Source of the DNA: Shewanella psychrophila
Lineage (GTDB): Bacteria; Pseudomonadota; Gammaproteobacteria; Enterobacterales; Shewanellaceae
Length of the DNA stretch: 64,000 bases
Direction: 5' to 3'
Assembly: GCF_002005305.1 (NCBI RefSeq)
Contig: NZ_CP014782.1
Span: forward strand, 310,001-374,000
Shown: positions 25,199-35,366 of the stretch, piece by piece
Layout: each line of letters starts with the position of its first letter
Numbering within the stretch: the first letter of the stretch is position 1
Made by a program: the position numbers and the translations under genes
The notes under the pieces: model-generated
What the model was told of the DNA's origin: nothing
The model's database searches: none
The model's input: only the letters and a program-made list of their open reading frames with translations

Positions 25199-25717
25199 TT
25201 AAAGAATAGCACCTAAGCCTTTCATAAGCATATCCGTCGTACCCTCTCCAGCATTGCTATCTAAATAACCTTTAACTATATCGACCATAGGAGCTGCGAG
25301 TTCCTTCGATATGCCAAGTTTTTCGAAGGCATCGTAAACCTGAGCACCGCCTTGAAGCGAGCTGCCCAGATCACCTGCTTTTGCCAATAAACCAGACATA
25401 CCTGATTCGTTGTCTAGGGCTGGAGCCGCAGATAGTAGGCCATCTATACCTGGTATAGCATCGGCGATAGAGGAGAAGTCATCACCGCCTAGTGTAGATT
25501 TGGCCAGAGATAGCAGACTCCCTAACCCACCCTCTGCTTGGGACTTGTTGAGTCCTAGCTGAGACATGACACTGCCTACAAGGTCATCGCTTTGAGGTTG
25601 CACTACTTGTGGTTTTTCTTTTTCTGCTGAAAAGAGGTCATCAAACCAACCAGCAGTCGCTGGTGTGCTTAATGTCGTGCTCGCGAGTAGTAGGCCGATC
25701 ACAGCTGATAGTTTCAT
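25199..25717 (-). CDS. DUF2780-family secreted protein
   Basis: This 172-residue protein has a clear signal peptide (MKLSAVIGLLLASTTLSTPATA). A Gly/Ser/Leu-rich body follows, with DDLVGSVMSQLGLNKSQAEGG and GGAQVYDAFEKLGISKELA, matching the DUF2780 (VcgC/VcgE-like) family. It is probably periplasmic and its function is unknown. It is divergent from the YciC-like gene. Confidence 0.75.
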   Translation of the reverse strand: MKLSAVIGLLLASTTLSTPATAGWFDDLFSAEKEKPQVVQPQSDDLVGSVMSQLGLNKSQAEGGLGSLLSLAKSTLGGDDFSSIADAIPGIDGLLSAAPALDNESGMSGLLAKAGDLGSSLQGGAQVYDAFEKLGISKELAAPMVDIVKGYLDSNAGEGTTDMLMKGLGAIL

Positions 25718-25897
25718 TTTTATTCCAATGGTTATTTAATTTGGTTGTTGCAATCATTCTATCTTTTTTAACAATAACATTGCATCTATTTTACGGTTTC
25801 AGCTCTGTATTGTGATATTTCATCGGTGCAATAAATATCAAATTTCGGTATCCTAGCTGCCTTATTCTGCTTTTTTAATTATCTATTGGAAACACCC

Positions 25898-26614
25898 ATG
25901 TCATTGTCTGCGATATTAACAGAAGCCTATAACTTCTTTCGTAATCATATTAGCCAGTTAGCCGCATTGACTGTGCCTATTTTATTTGTTCAGGTTGGTA
26001 TTCAGTTGTGGCTGGGCATGGAGATCAGGGGAGCCGATTTAGAGAACCCTCAGTTTGGTGCCTCTCACATGGCGGCCATGATGGCCTTGTTACTGGTGTT
26101 TTCATTATTGATCGCTGCCTTAACTATCTTCTTAGAGCTCCGCTCACAAGGTCATGAGGCCAGTACTGCGCTGATATTGAAGACCAGTTTGAATTTCGTT
26201 CCTGGCCTACTACTCGCCGGTGTATTTTCAGGCTTAGCGATTCTCGCCCCTGTGATGATTTTTGCAGCCTTCGGTCCTTTATGGCTAATCGGGCTCACCA
26301 TGAGTATCTATATCTTTGCAAGACTCGCCTATGTGAACTTTATGGTTGTCGTCGAGCGGTTAACGCCGTTCGAAGCGATTAAGGCAAGTTTTAAATTTAG
26401 TAGTCCCATAGCGTTTAAGACCTTGATGGTACTCATGTTGTACATACCTCTGTCTCTGGTGGGAGGTTCAATTTCTGCTCTGGTTCAATCATTAGGCTTC
26501 CCTGTTCAGCTAATCGTCGAGGTTTTTATTGCTTTTATAGGCCTATTCGTCAATGTTGCGCTGTTCCGTTTATATATGGTTTCACGCCCTAACAAGGTAG
26601 ATGAAGAAGTTTAA
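25898..26614 (+). CDS. YciC/UPF0259-like inner-membrane protein
   Basis: This 238-residue protein has about six hydrophobic spans and the opening LSAILTEAYNFFRNHISQLA typical of the YciC family. Function is unknown. The ATG at 25898 is preferred over an upstream TTG at 25886. It is followed 43 bp later by the DUF4145/Sel1 gene in the same orientation, perhaps in one transcript. Confidence 0.75.
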   Translation: MSLSAILTEAYNFFRNHISQLAALTVPILFVQVGIQLWLGMEIRGADLENPQFGASHMAAMMALLLVFSLLIAALTIFLELRSQGHEASTALILKTSLNFVPGLLLAGVFSGLAILAPVMIFAAFGPLWLIGLTMSIYIFARLAYVNFMVVVERLTPFEAIKASFKFSSPIAFKTLMVLMLYIPLSLVGGSISALVQSLGFPVQLIVEVFIAFIGLFVNVALFRLYMVSRPNKVDEEV

Positions 26615-26657
26615 GCTAGGGCTTAATATTTAGGGCCTAGGTATATGGAGTTGTACT

Positions 26658-28076
26658 GTGCTTACTGATGTAGACTTAGTGACTCAATTTTCTGCCGAGT
26701 TAGGTCATGATTACGGTATAGCTAAGAGCTATGTAAAAGATGTGCCAACCCAGGCATTGCTGCTGCTTCGTAGCCTTACCCATAAATTAACGGATCTGCT
26801 AGCTGACTCCAAAGGAGTTAAGTTCGCGGGTCCAAATTTATATGACAGAATAGAAACCCTTAACAGTAAGCGTGTCATCGATGTACGTATTACCAGGACC
26901 TTGCATCGCTTACGGGGTGACGGTAATCGTGGAGCCCACCCGGAAAAATATCATCTGACAGCCGAACAGTTACAGCAGCTCAGTGAAAAATCCATAGAGA
27001 ACTTATTAAAACTCATCGAATCTTTATTTAAGCAAGTAACGGGTAAGCCGCTGCCTAAGTATAAATTTGAGGCGTTTGACTTACTGGTTGGACGGGATCT
27101 CTGTTATAGAGCCGTGATGCAGGGAGAGGCTGAAGCTCAGTATCTTGTAGGAATGTCACTCAAGACCCGCGCCTTGATGCAGCAAGAACAAGAGCTGGCA
27201 CTCGAGACTCTCAATGATGCAGAGGCTGTTCAATTAAACTCTTCCACTGACAACTTAGCCAAGGCTCAATATTGGTTTTCGCTGGCTGCCGATCGGAATA
27301 TGGACGCTATGCATGAGCATGGTGTCGCCTTAATACACGGCTATAACGGTGAGGCCGACGTGGTAGCTGGAGAGAAGGCGATCGCTGTTTCTGCCGAGGC
27401 AGGTGTGGCTAATGCCATGGCCTTGTTAGGCTATTTCTATCTGGTAGGCAGTGAAACTGTCGCCATAGATCTCGATAAAGCCCAAGAGCATCTACAAGGT
27501 GCTGCCGATTTGGATCAAGCGGAAGCGATGGCAAACTTAGGTGTGTTGTTTTATCAGCAAGGTGATCTTCTTCAGGCTAATTACTTTATCTCTCAAGCCG
27601 CTAAGGCTGGCTTTCCCCATGCTCAATATCATCTCGCTCTGATGTTAGCAAAAGGAGAAGGCACAGAAATCGATCTGTTGTCCAGTGACCATTGGATGAA
27701 AGAGGCGGCTGAGCAAGGGCAGCTCGATGCCATGTTCTCTCGTGCTCAGACCATACTCAATGATGATGGCTCTACAAGTGCCCAGTTGGCGTTGGCGGAG
27801 TCTTATCTCAGAGAAGTTATTAGGTACGGTCATAGCGTCCCCGCCATGATTGAGCTCAGCATAGCGTTAGCTGATGGGATGCTAAATAAAATTGACGTGG
27901 TAGGCTCTTCTGCTCTGCTTAAGTTAGCCAGAGAGCGGGCGAATGATGAGGAGCTTTCGGTCATAGTGCCATTATGGGACTCTCTGTTACAACAGGTTGA
28001 AAATGTGCTTTCTGTTGCAACAAAAACCGAAGAGTTAGCCACCCTGAAAAGAGCGAAAGAACTGCTTTCTGACTAA
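26658..28076 (+). CDS. DUF4145 and Sel1-repeat protein
   Basis: This 472-residue cytoplasmic protein joins an N-terminal DUF4145-like domain (about 1-125; ALLLLRSLTHKLTDLLAD and DGNRGAHPEKY) to Sel1/TPR-like repeats (ANAMALLGYFYLVGSE, AEAMANLGVLFYQQGD, PHAQYHLALMLAKGEG, LDAMFSRAQTILND). Sel1 repeats make protein-binding surfaces; the role is unknown. The start is a GTG at 26658 with ATGGAG seven bases upstream. Confidence 0.8.
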   Translation: MLTDVDLVTQFSAELGHDYGIAKSYVKDVPTQALLLLRSLTHKLTDLLADSKGVKFAGPNLYDRIETLNSKRVIDVRITRTLHRLRGDGNRGAHPEKYHLTAEQLQQLSEKSIENLLKLIESLFKQVTGKPLPKYKFEAFDLLVGRDLCYRAVMQGEAEAQYLVGMSLKTRALMQQEQELALETLNDAEAVQLNSSTDNLAKAQYWFSLAADRNMDAMHEHGVALIHGYNGEADVVAGEKAIAVSAEAGVANAMALLGYFYLVGSETVAIDLDKAQEHLQGAADLDQAEAMANLGVLFYQQGDLLQANYFISQAAKAGFPHAQYHLALMLAKGEGTEIDLLSSDHWMKEAAEQGQLDAMFSRAQTILNDDGSTSAQLALAESYLREVIRYGHSVPAMIELSIALADGMLNKIDVVGSSALLKLARERANDEELSVIVPLWDSLLQQVENVLSVATKTEELATLKRAKELLSD

Positions 28077-28261
28077 TTTTCTATAAGAATCATCCCCAAT
28101 AAATCTTCCTTGTTTATGATCTCGAGAAATTGAAATAGGAATTATGCACAACTGGTTAGTTGCATACAATATGCAATGTGTTACATTTATGTTATTCAAG
28201 TTAAGAGGGTATTCAATTGCTGACACATGCAGATGAAAGACAACACAGGGAAGATGATCTT

Positions 28262-29494
28262 ATGGATGATCAACAATTGAACCGAGAGCTCAATGATATT
28301 GCAGAGTGTTATGTCAAGTTAGTATTGGCTATCGGTCTGCATGATCCATTTTATGTGGACGCTTTCTATGGTCCTGAAATTTGGCGACTGGAATGCAAGG
28401 AACTCACCTTGACAGAGCTTCAGCAAATGGCAAAGGCGAAACTCAGCTGCCTGAATTCGCTAAATCTATCCTGTATCGATGCCAAGCTTATTTCCAGGCA
28501 TAGCTTCTTACATAAACAGGTGTCATCTGTGGATTACTATCTGAGTCACCTTCAAGGGGATAAAGGCAGTTTCGATGTTGAATCTGAAGGCTTGTATGAT
28601 ACTAAATCGAAAAAATTTGGCTTGTGCTCATTCGAATCGATACAAGATGAGATAGATAAGCTGTTACCGGGGGAAGGTGAGTTAGCCGAGCGCTTCGAGC
28701 AGTTTCGAGCGGAGTTTATCGTGCCTCAGAACAAGATCCCTGTTGTATTTGAGGCTTCAGTAGATAAAGCTAGGGCGCTTACGGGGGTACATATTGAGCT
28801 GCCACATGATGAAAATTTTAGCATCGAATTTGTCACCGATAAGATTTGGACTGCCTATAACTGGTATCAAGGTAATTATAAGAGCCTTATCCAGCTTAAC
28901 CAAGATCAGCCTCTCTATATTGAGCGCTGTATGGAGCTTGCCAGCCATGAGGGTTATCCTGGCCATCATGTATTTAACCTGTTGCAGGAAAGAGAGTTGG
29001 TCAGAAGCGAACAGTGGATCGAATATGCAGTTTATCCTCTCTACAGTCCTATCTCTTTTCTCTCGGAAGGTAGTGCTAACTATGGCCTAAGCCTCATAAT
29101 GTCCCAGCAAGAGGTGATCGATTTCGAACGAGATATCTTGATGCCACTGGCGGGTATAGAGGGGGATATTGAGAAATACCACAAAGTTTTGGCGTGTTAT
29201 AAGAAGCTAGCCTACTTGGATAATTTGGTCTGTGAGCAGTTGACCGATGGGCATATCTTGGAAGAGGATGCTCAAAACCTATTAATCAAATATGGTTTAT
29301 ATACTCGATCAAGCGCTAAGCAAAGGGTGAAGTTCTATCTCTCTAATCGAGCCTATGTAATTAATTACAATCATGGTGAAGAGAGTGTAGCCCGTTGGAT
29401 AGAAAAAGATGGTGAGACAAGAAAATTAGAACACTGGAAGCGTTTCGAGGCGCTGTTAATGCGTCCTCTGACAGCTTCACAATTTAAGGTTTAA
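28262..29494 (+). CDS. DUF885-like putative zinc metallohydrolase
   Basis: This 410-residue soluble protein has the signature ASHEGYPGHHVFN (about residues 235-247), which corresponds to the HExxPGHH motif of DUF885 proteins and gluzincin-like peptidases. A downstream glutamate in FLSEGSANYG (about 280) is the likely third zinc ligand. There is no signal peptide, so it is cytoplasmic. The ATG at 28262 is preferred over a TTG at 28217. Substrate is unknown. Confidence 0.75.
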   Translation: MDDQQLNRELNDIAECYVKLVLAIGLHDPFYVDAFYGPEIWRLECKELTLTELQQMAKAKLSCLNSLNLSCIDAKLISRHSFLHKQVSSVDYYLSHLQGDKGSFDVESEGLYDTKSKKFGLCSFESIQDEIDKLLPGEGELAERFEQFRAEFIVPQNKIPVVFEASVDKARALTGVHIELPHDENFSIEFVTDKIWTAYNWYQGNYKSLIQLNQDQPLYIERCMELASHEGYPGHHVFNLLQERELVRSEQWIEYAVYPLYSPISFLSEGSANYGLSLIMSQQEVIDFERDILMPLAGIEGDIEKYHKVLACYKKLAYLDNLVCEQLTDGHILEEDAQNLLIKYGLYTRSSAKQRVKFYLSNRAYVINYNHGEESVARWIEKDGETRKLEHWKRFEALLMRPLTASQFKV

Positions 29495-29534
29495 CCTAGG
29501 GCTGATATGTTTTTTTGCTGAAAGCAAACGTCTG

Positions 29535-29888
29535 CTAGCTTGGATCATGTTCGTAGGTGCGCCCTTGATGCGGTTTAGACTGATGACGGTGCTCGTTAAA
29601 TATTTGCTGGCTTTGGTGCTCGCTAGCGGTTGAGAAACTTCCCTGCTGATCACTATTTTCATGGGTGCCTTGGGCCTGCTGCTGTTTAAACCTAGCAAGC
29701 TGTCTCTTCAGAAATAGACGGCCAAACAGACTTAACAGGATAAAGCTGATAGCCCCGAAAAGTAGCAAGAATGGCAGAGCAATGAGGGCTAAGGTGATGA
29801 CGGCAATACCGACAACAAACGCCATCCAGCCTTTGGTTCCGGAGAATCTAGTTTGGAAAGGTGATTGCTGAAATTGACTATAAATCAT
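29535..29888 (-). CDS. Small membrane protein with a charged C-terminal tail
   Basis: This 117-residue protein has two close hydrophobic segments (GWMAFVVGIAVITLALIALP and FLLLFGAISFILLSLFG, about 20-58). A hydrophilic Gln/His-rich tail follows (FKQQQAQGTHEN, EHQSQQIFNEHRHQS). I do not recognise a named family. It is convergent with the DUF885-like gene. Confidence 0.6.
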   Translation of the reverse strand: MIYSQFQQSPFQTRFSGTKGWMAFVVGIAVITLALIALPFLLLFGAISFILLSLFGRLFLKRQLARFKQQQAQGTHENSDQQGSFSTASEHQSQQIFNEHRHQSKPHQGRTYEHDPS

Positions 29889-30057
29889 AAGAACTCCAAA
29901 AGTTAACTGTACCCAGTCTGCATATTAAATAACCTAAGATCACGTTAAATTCAGTTAATCTGGCTTTGAATATGTAACAGATTGTCTGTAAAGGCGATAG
30001 CAGCCTCAAGAATCATAATAATAAACCAGCTTGGATTAATCTAAGCTGAATAGCTGG

Positions 30058-31047
30058 CTAATTATTACAATTTTCGTCATTGAGAGTCTGATCTTCGAAA
30101 GCATCGGCGACACTCTTACATATGGTTTCTCTGATCCATTTATGGCCGGGCTCCTCGTTATTACGAGAATTCCAAAGCAGTACATAAGCCAATGGAATAA
30201 ATTTGAATGGCAGTGGCAGCTCGACCAGTGGATACAGCTTGCCTGCATGGCGGGCAAAGCTAGATGGCAAGGTGAATATTAGGTCGCTATGGGCACACAC
30301 ACTGGCCGCGCCATAAAAGTCGGGTACAGTAGTGCTCAGTTTGCGTCTATGGCCTAAGTTTGCCAGATGATAGTCCAGTGCCCACCAATCATTGCCTTCG
30401 CAGCGTACCTGTACATGGGACATTTCCAAGTAGATCTGTAGATCCCATTGGCCTGTTTTTACAGCGGAAATTATTGGATGCTTCTCTCTAACTAAGCAGA
30501 TTTGCTTGTCGGTAAATAATGTCTTGTGAGAGATTCCGTCGGGAAGCCTGTCAATTTGAAAATCTGACTGTGGATGTAGGTCTCTTCCTGAAATGCCGAA
30601 ATCAATTTGTCCTTTCTGCAGCGCCTGCATGGATTGCTCCATCCACCCATAGGTATCGAGTTTAAGGTTTGGCGCATTGTTGAGTAGGGAGCCGATAAAA
30701 TAGGGTAATAAGGTCTCATAGGCACTTTCGACCATAGCGAAAGAGAACTGACGATTACTGCTTGCTGGGGTGAAATGAGGAGGCTGTGTGATCTGATATA
30801 GGCCCTGGAGCATATCTGGTAACTTCTGACCCAGCTGTAGGGCATGGGCCGTGGGTTTTAATCCGTGGGCGGTGCGGTGAAACAGTGGATCACCCAGAGT
30901 GTCGCGTAGGCGGTTAAGGCTCTTGCTGAGTGCAGATTGACTCAAGTGTAGGCGACTGGCAGCACGGGTGACGCTTTGTTCTTCCAACAGCACCTGCAAT
31001 ATGACCAGTAAGTTGAGATCGATTCGCGCCAGGTTGTCTAAATTCAT
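30058..31047 (-). CDS. LysR-family regulator divergent from a Bcr/CflA pump
   Basis: This 329-residue protein has the LysR helix-turn-helix near the start (SVTRAASRLHLSQSALSKSL) and a two-lobed effector domain. It is divergent from the MFS pump across about 107 bp, so control of that pump is the likely role. Confidence 0.9.
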   Translation of the reverse strand: MNLDNLARIDLNLLVILQVLLEEQSVTRAASRLHLSQSALSKSLNRLRDTLGDPLFHRTAHGLKPTAHALQLGQKLPDMLQGLYQITQPPHFTPASSNRQFSFAMVESAYETLLPYFIGSLLNNAPNLKLDTYGWMEQSMQALQKGQIDFGISGRDLHPQSDFQIDRLPDGISHKTLFTDKQICLVREKHPIISAVKTGQWDLQIYLEMSHVQVRCEGNDWWALDYHLANLGHRRKLSTTVPDFYGAASVCAHSDLIFTLPSSFARHAGKLYPLVELPLPFKFIPLAYVLLWNSRNNEEPGHKWIRETICKSVADAFEDQTLNDENCNN

Positions 31048-31154
31048 TAGTTATTCCTTAAAGGAAATTCAGTTCTGAAATTATACCATTTCTGTTCATA
31101 ACATCACTGGGCTAGAATTTAGCTATAGAATAATGTTTCATCTTGAGAAAAATA

Positions 31155-32357
31155 ATGCGTCGAAATCTGTTACCCATACTCATGTCAATGGTGGTGCTCA
31201 GTCCATTAGCCATAGATATTTACCTTCCTTCTATGCCGACGATGGCTGCAGAGTTCTCTGTCTCATCGAGTGAAGTCCAATCGACCTTAGTGTTGTTCCT
31301 ATTCGCTATGGGCGTGGGGCAAATTCTAATTGGCCCACTAGCCGATCGGTATGGACGTCGGCCAATCGCCATTTTCGGTGTTTTACTCTACGGAGCTAGC
31401 AGCTTATTTGCGGCTATGGCCATGGAGTTTCATTGGTTGCAGTTGGCTAGAGTGCTTCAGGGGCTGGCGGCTTGTTCGACATCAATCGTTGTCTTCAGTG
31501 CAGTGAGAGATTGTTTTACTCCTAAAGAAGGTGCGCGATATTATAGTTATCTCAATGGGGTCATCTGTGTGATCCCTGCATTGGCTCCGACTCTCGGTGG
31601 TTTGCTGGCGTTGCAGTTTGGCTGGCGATCGACTTTCATCTTTATGACGCTCTACGCCATAGTGATGATGATAGTCGTAGGGTACCGCCTACCGGAAACT
31701 CGCCCAGCCAATACTGTTACTACGGGGCCACTTTACCGTTGGTCACGCTATAAACCTGTACTCAGCGAACCCCACTTCATGTTCTATGCATTATGTTGCA
31801 TGGCTGGCATGGCCTCGATTTTGAGTTATGTTTCTTATGCTCCAGTTTGGTTGATCGAACATTTGGGTATGTCAGAGCTGACCTTCAGCGGTCTATTTGG
31901 CCTCAATGCAGCTGTCAATATAGCAGCCTGCTTCATAGCACCTATGGTGATGAATAAGTTAGGTAATCGTCCTACCGTCATGTTGGCTTTAAGTACCATG
32001 TTGTTATCGGCTCTATCGCAGGTGCTGGTTCAGATCTGGGGGCCACAAGCGGGTCTGGCTGCGGCATTTAGCTTTATGCTACCCATGATGCTGCTCTGTA
32101 TCGGTTTTGCTCTACTGCTTGGTCCTGCAACTAGCATGGCACTGTCAGCATTCGGCGAAAGAGCCGGAACCGCAACGGCCATGCTTGGATTCATTCAGAT
32201 GAGTGGCGCTTCTCTGTTGGCTGGGCTAGTACAACAGACAGAGCTAACGGCGCCCTATGCGGTTGCGTTGGTGATGGGAGGCTTAGCGATTATGCTATTA
32301 GCTATGATGGCCATGCCGCGTTTAGATAATTGGCATCAAGAGCAACATGCGCATTAA
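31155..32357 (+). CDS. Bcr/CflA-family MFS drug efflux pump
   Basis: This inner-membrane proton antiporter has about 400 residues and 12 spans. The start LAIDIYLPSMPTMAAEF and the loop GPLADRYGRRPIAIFG are hallmarks of the Bcr/CflA family (bicyclomycin, chloramphenicol and other exporters). I start it at ATG 31155 rather than an upstream TTG at 31143. Substrate is unknown. Confidence 0.9.
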   Translation: MRRNLLPILMSMVVLSPLAIDIYLPSMPTMAAEFSVSSSEVQSTLVLFLFAMGVGQILIGPLADRYGRRPIAIFGVLLYGASSLFAAMAMEFHWLQLARVLQGLAACSTSIVVFSAVRDCFTPKEGARYYSYLNGVICVIPALAPTLGGLLALQFGWRSTFIFMTLYAIVMMIVVGYRLPETRPANTVTTGPLYRWSRYKPVLSEPHFMFYALCCMAGMASILSYVSYAPVWLIEHLGMSELTFSGLFGLNAAVNIAACFIAPMVMNKLGNRPTVMLALSTMLLSALSQVLVQIWGPQAGLAAAFSFMLPMMLLCIGFALLLGPATSMALSAFGERAGTATAMLGFIQMSGASLLAGLVQQTELTAPYAVALVMGGLAIMLLAMMAMPRLDNWHQEQHAH

Positions 32358-32365
32358 GAGAAGTT

Positions 32366-32386
32366 TCTAGGCTCTAGGAGCCTAGA
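32366..32386. repeat. 9-bp inverted repeat after the MFS gene
   Basis: TCTAGGCTC-TAG-GAGCCTAGA is a perfect hairpin directly after the stop codon. There is no T run, so it is not a classic terminator itself; a terminator-like hairpin follows at 32408. Confidence 0.7.
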
Positions 32387-32407
32387 CCATATTAAGCAAC
32401 ACCCTTT

Positions 32408-32444
32408 GCCCGCTAACTGCTAACCACAGGAGGCGGGCTTTTTT
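32408..32444 (+). terminator. Terminator after the MFS gene
   Basis: GCCCGC (32408-32413) pairs with GCGGGC (32433-32438) over a 19-nt loop and is followed by six T residues. Confidence 0.7.
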
Positions 32445-32608
32445 ATACAATGCTTGGATGGTCAGAAGTCGTTATTCCCGGATGCCCTAGATGGTATAGG
32501 AGGGGATTAATGTCAGGAACATTTATATGTGTTGGCTTCAAGATACAGTTTATATCTCATGTCGGTTACACTAGTGTTTCTATTCATTGATTGAAATAAG
32601 AGAGCCTA

Positions 32609-33202
32609 GTGGCCCGCCCTATCTGCCCTAAATGTCATTACCCCTTGAAGGCTTGTCTCTGTGAGAGTATCGCGCCGATGCATGTTTCGACTGAGTTGAT
32701 TGTGTTGCAAGATCCCAGTGAAGTAGGGCATGCAAAGAATAGTGTGCGCTTGTTATCCCTAGTTATCCCAAAGACCCAAGTCTTGGTTGGTGAGGGAGCC
32801 GATGATTTTTCCAATCTGCGTCAATATCTGGATGCCAGCACTAAGCCTGTTTATCTCGTTTATCCTTGTGATAAGAGTAAAAGTGCTGAGGAGGAGAGAT
32901 TTGATGATGAGGTTATTTTGCTGTTGCTAGATGGCACTTGGAAGAAAGCTTATAAGTTGTTGCAGCTCAATCCCTGGTTACTTCAATACCCTTCCTTGCA
33001 CCTAGATCTGCAGTCCGGATCGAATTACACCATTCGTAAGGCGAGCCGAAGTGATAGCCTCTCGACGTTGGAGGCGGCGGCCATGATGCTCAAGGCCATA
33101 GAGCCTGAATTGAGTGTGATTCCCTTGACTCGAGCATTGAGCGCCATGGTTAATCAACGCCTTAACTCTATGCCTGCGAGCGTGCGAAAGCGTTACGAGT
33201 AA
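32609..33202 (+). CDS. DTW-domain tRNA-uridine aminocarboxypropyltransferase
   Basis: DTW-domain enzymes add the acp group to a tRNA uridine (acp3U) using S-adenosylmethionine. The 197-residue protein has an N-terminal zinc-ribbon-like cysteine set (CPKCHYPLKACLC) and the D-x-T-W signature in LLLDGTWKKAYKLL (about residue 110). It belongs to the TapT/YfiP family or a paralogue. The start is a GTG at 32609 preceded by AAGAGAG. Confidence 0.82.
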   Translation: MARPICPKCHYPLKACLCESIAPMHVSTELIVLQDPSEVGHAKNSVRLLSLVIPKTQVLVGEGADDFSNLRQYLDASTKPVYLVYPCDKSKSAEEERFDDEVILLLLDGTWKKAYKLLQLNPWLLQYPSLHLDLQSGSNYTIRKASRSDSLSTLEAAAMMLKAIEPELSVIPLTRALSAMVNQRLNSMPASVRKRYE

Positions 33203-33242
33203 GTTTGTCATAGCTGTGATAGGGAGCTGAATATGCCTTGGT

Positions 33243-35366
33243 TTATGAGAAACTCTCAGAGGTGAAGTTATCTGCAGTCTTAGGATGGCCAAAAAAGTAT
33301 CCCTGACCGAAACCTTTTCCCATCTGCTCTAATATCTCTTTTTGTTGTTTAGTTTCGATACCTTCAACAACAAAACTGATATCTAAAGCCTGCGCTAGCT
33401 GGATCATCGCCTGACAAAGTTGCTTCCCTTGGGGCTCACTGAGCCTACGTGCAAATCCTGCATCTATCTTTAAGCTATCTATCGGCAGACTGCCGAGCTT
33501 ACTGAGGGAGGAAAGACCTGCACCAAAATCATCGATGGCGATGCTGACGCCCAGTTTTTTTAATTGAGATAAAGTGCTCTTCACTCTTTCTGGTTGTCTC
33601 AAGAGTGCCGACTCAGTGATCTCAAGTACTAGGGCTTCAGCGGGGAGTGAGCTTATGATTAAGGCTTGGTTGACGTGCTCGACAAAATCCGGGTGTTCAA
33701 GCTGCATAGGTGAGACATTGACACAGACTTTGAGGTCGGGAGCGTGGGACTTTCGCCACTCAGAAACCTGCTGACAAGCTTGCTTGAGTACCCATTGGCC
33801 AATGGAGATGAGTAGGCCAGTTTCTTCCAGTAATGGCACAAAGTCGCAGGCCTTGATGATTTCACCATTGTTTTTTTGCCAGCGCAGTAGGGCTTCGGCA
33901 CCGATAACCGTATTACACTCTAAATTAACGATCACTTGATAGGCGAGCTTAAATTGTTTTAGGCTGTGAGCGTGACGCAGCTCACTGAGTAAGGTGAGTT
34001 TTCTCTCAGCTTCTTCATGCATAGCAATGTCATAAAATAGCACGTGCTGTGGGCTTTTCTTGGCACTGTACATGGCTGTATCGGCCAGGCTGAGTAGTTT
34101 GGTGGCTTGATCACTATGTTCAGGAAAAAGGGCTATTCCTATACTGGTACCCAGATAAAACTTCTGATCGTTAATCTCGAACGGGGCATCAAACAGCGTC
34201 ATTATCTGCTTTGAAAATGCTTCGACTTCGCTTCTATCATGACAACCTTGTATCACTAAGGTGAATTCATCGCCGCCAAGGCGAGCGATTTCGGCCTTTT
34301 CAATGCAACTCGCCTCTAGTCTTGCTGAAACCAGTTGTAATACCTTGTCACCAGTAGCATGACCAAAACAATCATTAATATTCTTGAAACCATTGAGGTC
34401 GAGGAACATCAAGGCACCAATTTCATTCGGATTGTCTTTGATCTCTTGTAGGGCCTGATTCAGTAACAATTTTAGGTGAAACCGATTAGGTAAACCAGTG
34501 AGTGCATCATACATGGCCTGTTCGGTCAGTTTAGCCTCTAATTTTTTCTTGGCACTGATATCACTGAATATGGTGACATAATAGATGTGTCCATCGGCTG
34601 ATATCTTTCGGCAACTTTTCCATGCCGGGAACTCTGAACCATTAGATCTTTGTTTCCAGACTTCACCTTGCCAGCTACCACGTTCCTCTAGAGCGTTGTT
34701 GTACTCCTCCTCTTCGGCAGGCGTATGTTTTCGTAACTCGAGAAGTTCAGTGCTGTTAAAAAGAAGTTGATCCGCGCTATAACCACTGATGCGGCACATA
34801 GCTTTATTCACGGCAATTATTTGGTGTTTTGCATTGGTGATATAAACAGCCTCGGCACCGTCTTCTAATGTGATAGACATCAACTCTTTAGGCAAGGCGT
34901 CGAAACCGTTTCCGGTAATAGTTCTGGCTTTACTTCGCCTGTTGGTGGCAATGAACTGCGCCAAAATGACCGTTTCTTCCTCCAGTTTAAACGGGAAGAG
35001 AGATACTTTCGTTGGTAGCTCCGTTCCTCGCTGACTCAGATGAAGCCAGTCAAATTCAATGATATTACCTTCGGCAGCTTGGCGGATCATCTTCTGAGAA
35101 AATTCGACACTATTGCGGCCGGAAGATTGAATTCGAGGTGAAAAGTCATAGGGAGTCGCGTTGACGAAGTTATCGGTTTGGGTCTGAAAGTACTCTAACG
35201 TAACCAGATTAGCCGCGATAAAGTGATAGCCTTTGATTATGGCTAATGGAGGTGAGTCTGCTTGTCGTAACCAAGTTTCAAGCTTCTTTGATAAGCTTGG
35301 CCTATCTGAAGTTAGCTTAGATAATAGCTGAGACCATTGGTCCATTCCTTTACTCCCTTGTCCCAT
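33243..35366 (-). CDS. PAS-GGDEF-EAL cyclic-di-GMP protein
   Basis: This 707-residue cytoplasmic protein can potentially both make and break cyclic-di-GMP. Order: N-terminal sensor region (about 1-165, possibly PAS-like), PAS (about 170-290, VYITNAKHQIIAVNKAMCRI), GGDEF (about 295-450, intact ARLGGDEFTLV) and EAL (about 465-700). EAL residues look intact: GAEALLRW, CVNVSPMQLE, VLEITES, AIDDFGAG, LKIDAGF and VVEGIE. No transmembrane segment is seen. Confidence 0.93.
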   Translation of the reverse strand: MGQGSKGMDQWSQLLSKLTSDRPSLSKKLETWLRQADSPPLAIIKGYHFIAANLVTLEYFQTQTDNFVNATPYDFSPRIQSSGRNSVEFSQKMIRQAAEGNIIEFDWLHLSQRGTELPTKVSLFPFKLEEETVILAQFIATNRRSKARTITGNGFDALPKELMSITLEDGAEAVYITNAKHQIIAVNKAMCRISGYSADQLLFNSTELLELRKHTPAEEEEYNNALEERGSWQGEVWKQRSNGSEFPAWKSCRKISADGHIYYVTIFSDISAKKKLEAKLTEQAMYDALTGLPNRFHLKLLLNQALQEIKDNPNEIGALMFLDLNGFKNINDCFGHATGDKVLQLVSARLEASCIEKAEIARLGGDEFTLVIQGCHDRSEVEAFSKQIMTLFDAPFEINDQKFYLGTSIGIALFPEHSDQATKLLSLADTAMYSAKKSPQHVLFYDIAMHEEAERKLTLLSELRHAHSLKQFKLAYQVIVNLECNTVIGAEALLRWQKNNGEIIKACDFVPLLEETGLLISIGQWVLKQACQQVSEWRKSHAPDLKVCVNVSPMQLEHPDFVEHVNQALIISSLPAEALVLEITESALLRQPERVKSTLSQLKKLGVSIAIDDFGAGLSSLSKLGSLPIDSLKIDAGFARRLSEPQGKQLCQAMIQLAQALDISFVVEGIETKQQKEILEQMGKGFGQGYFFGHPKTADNFTSESFS

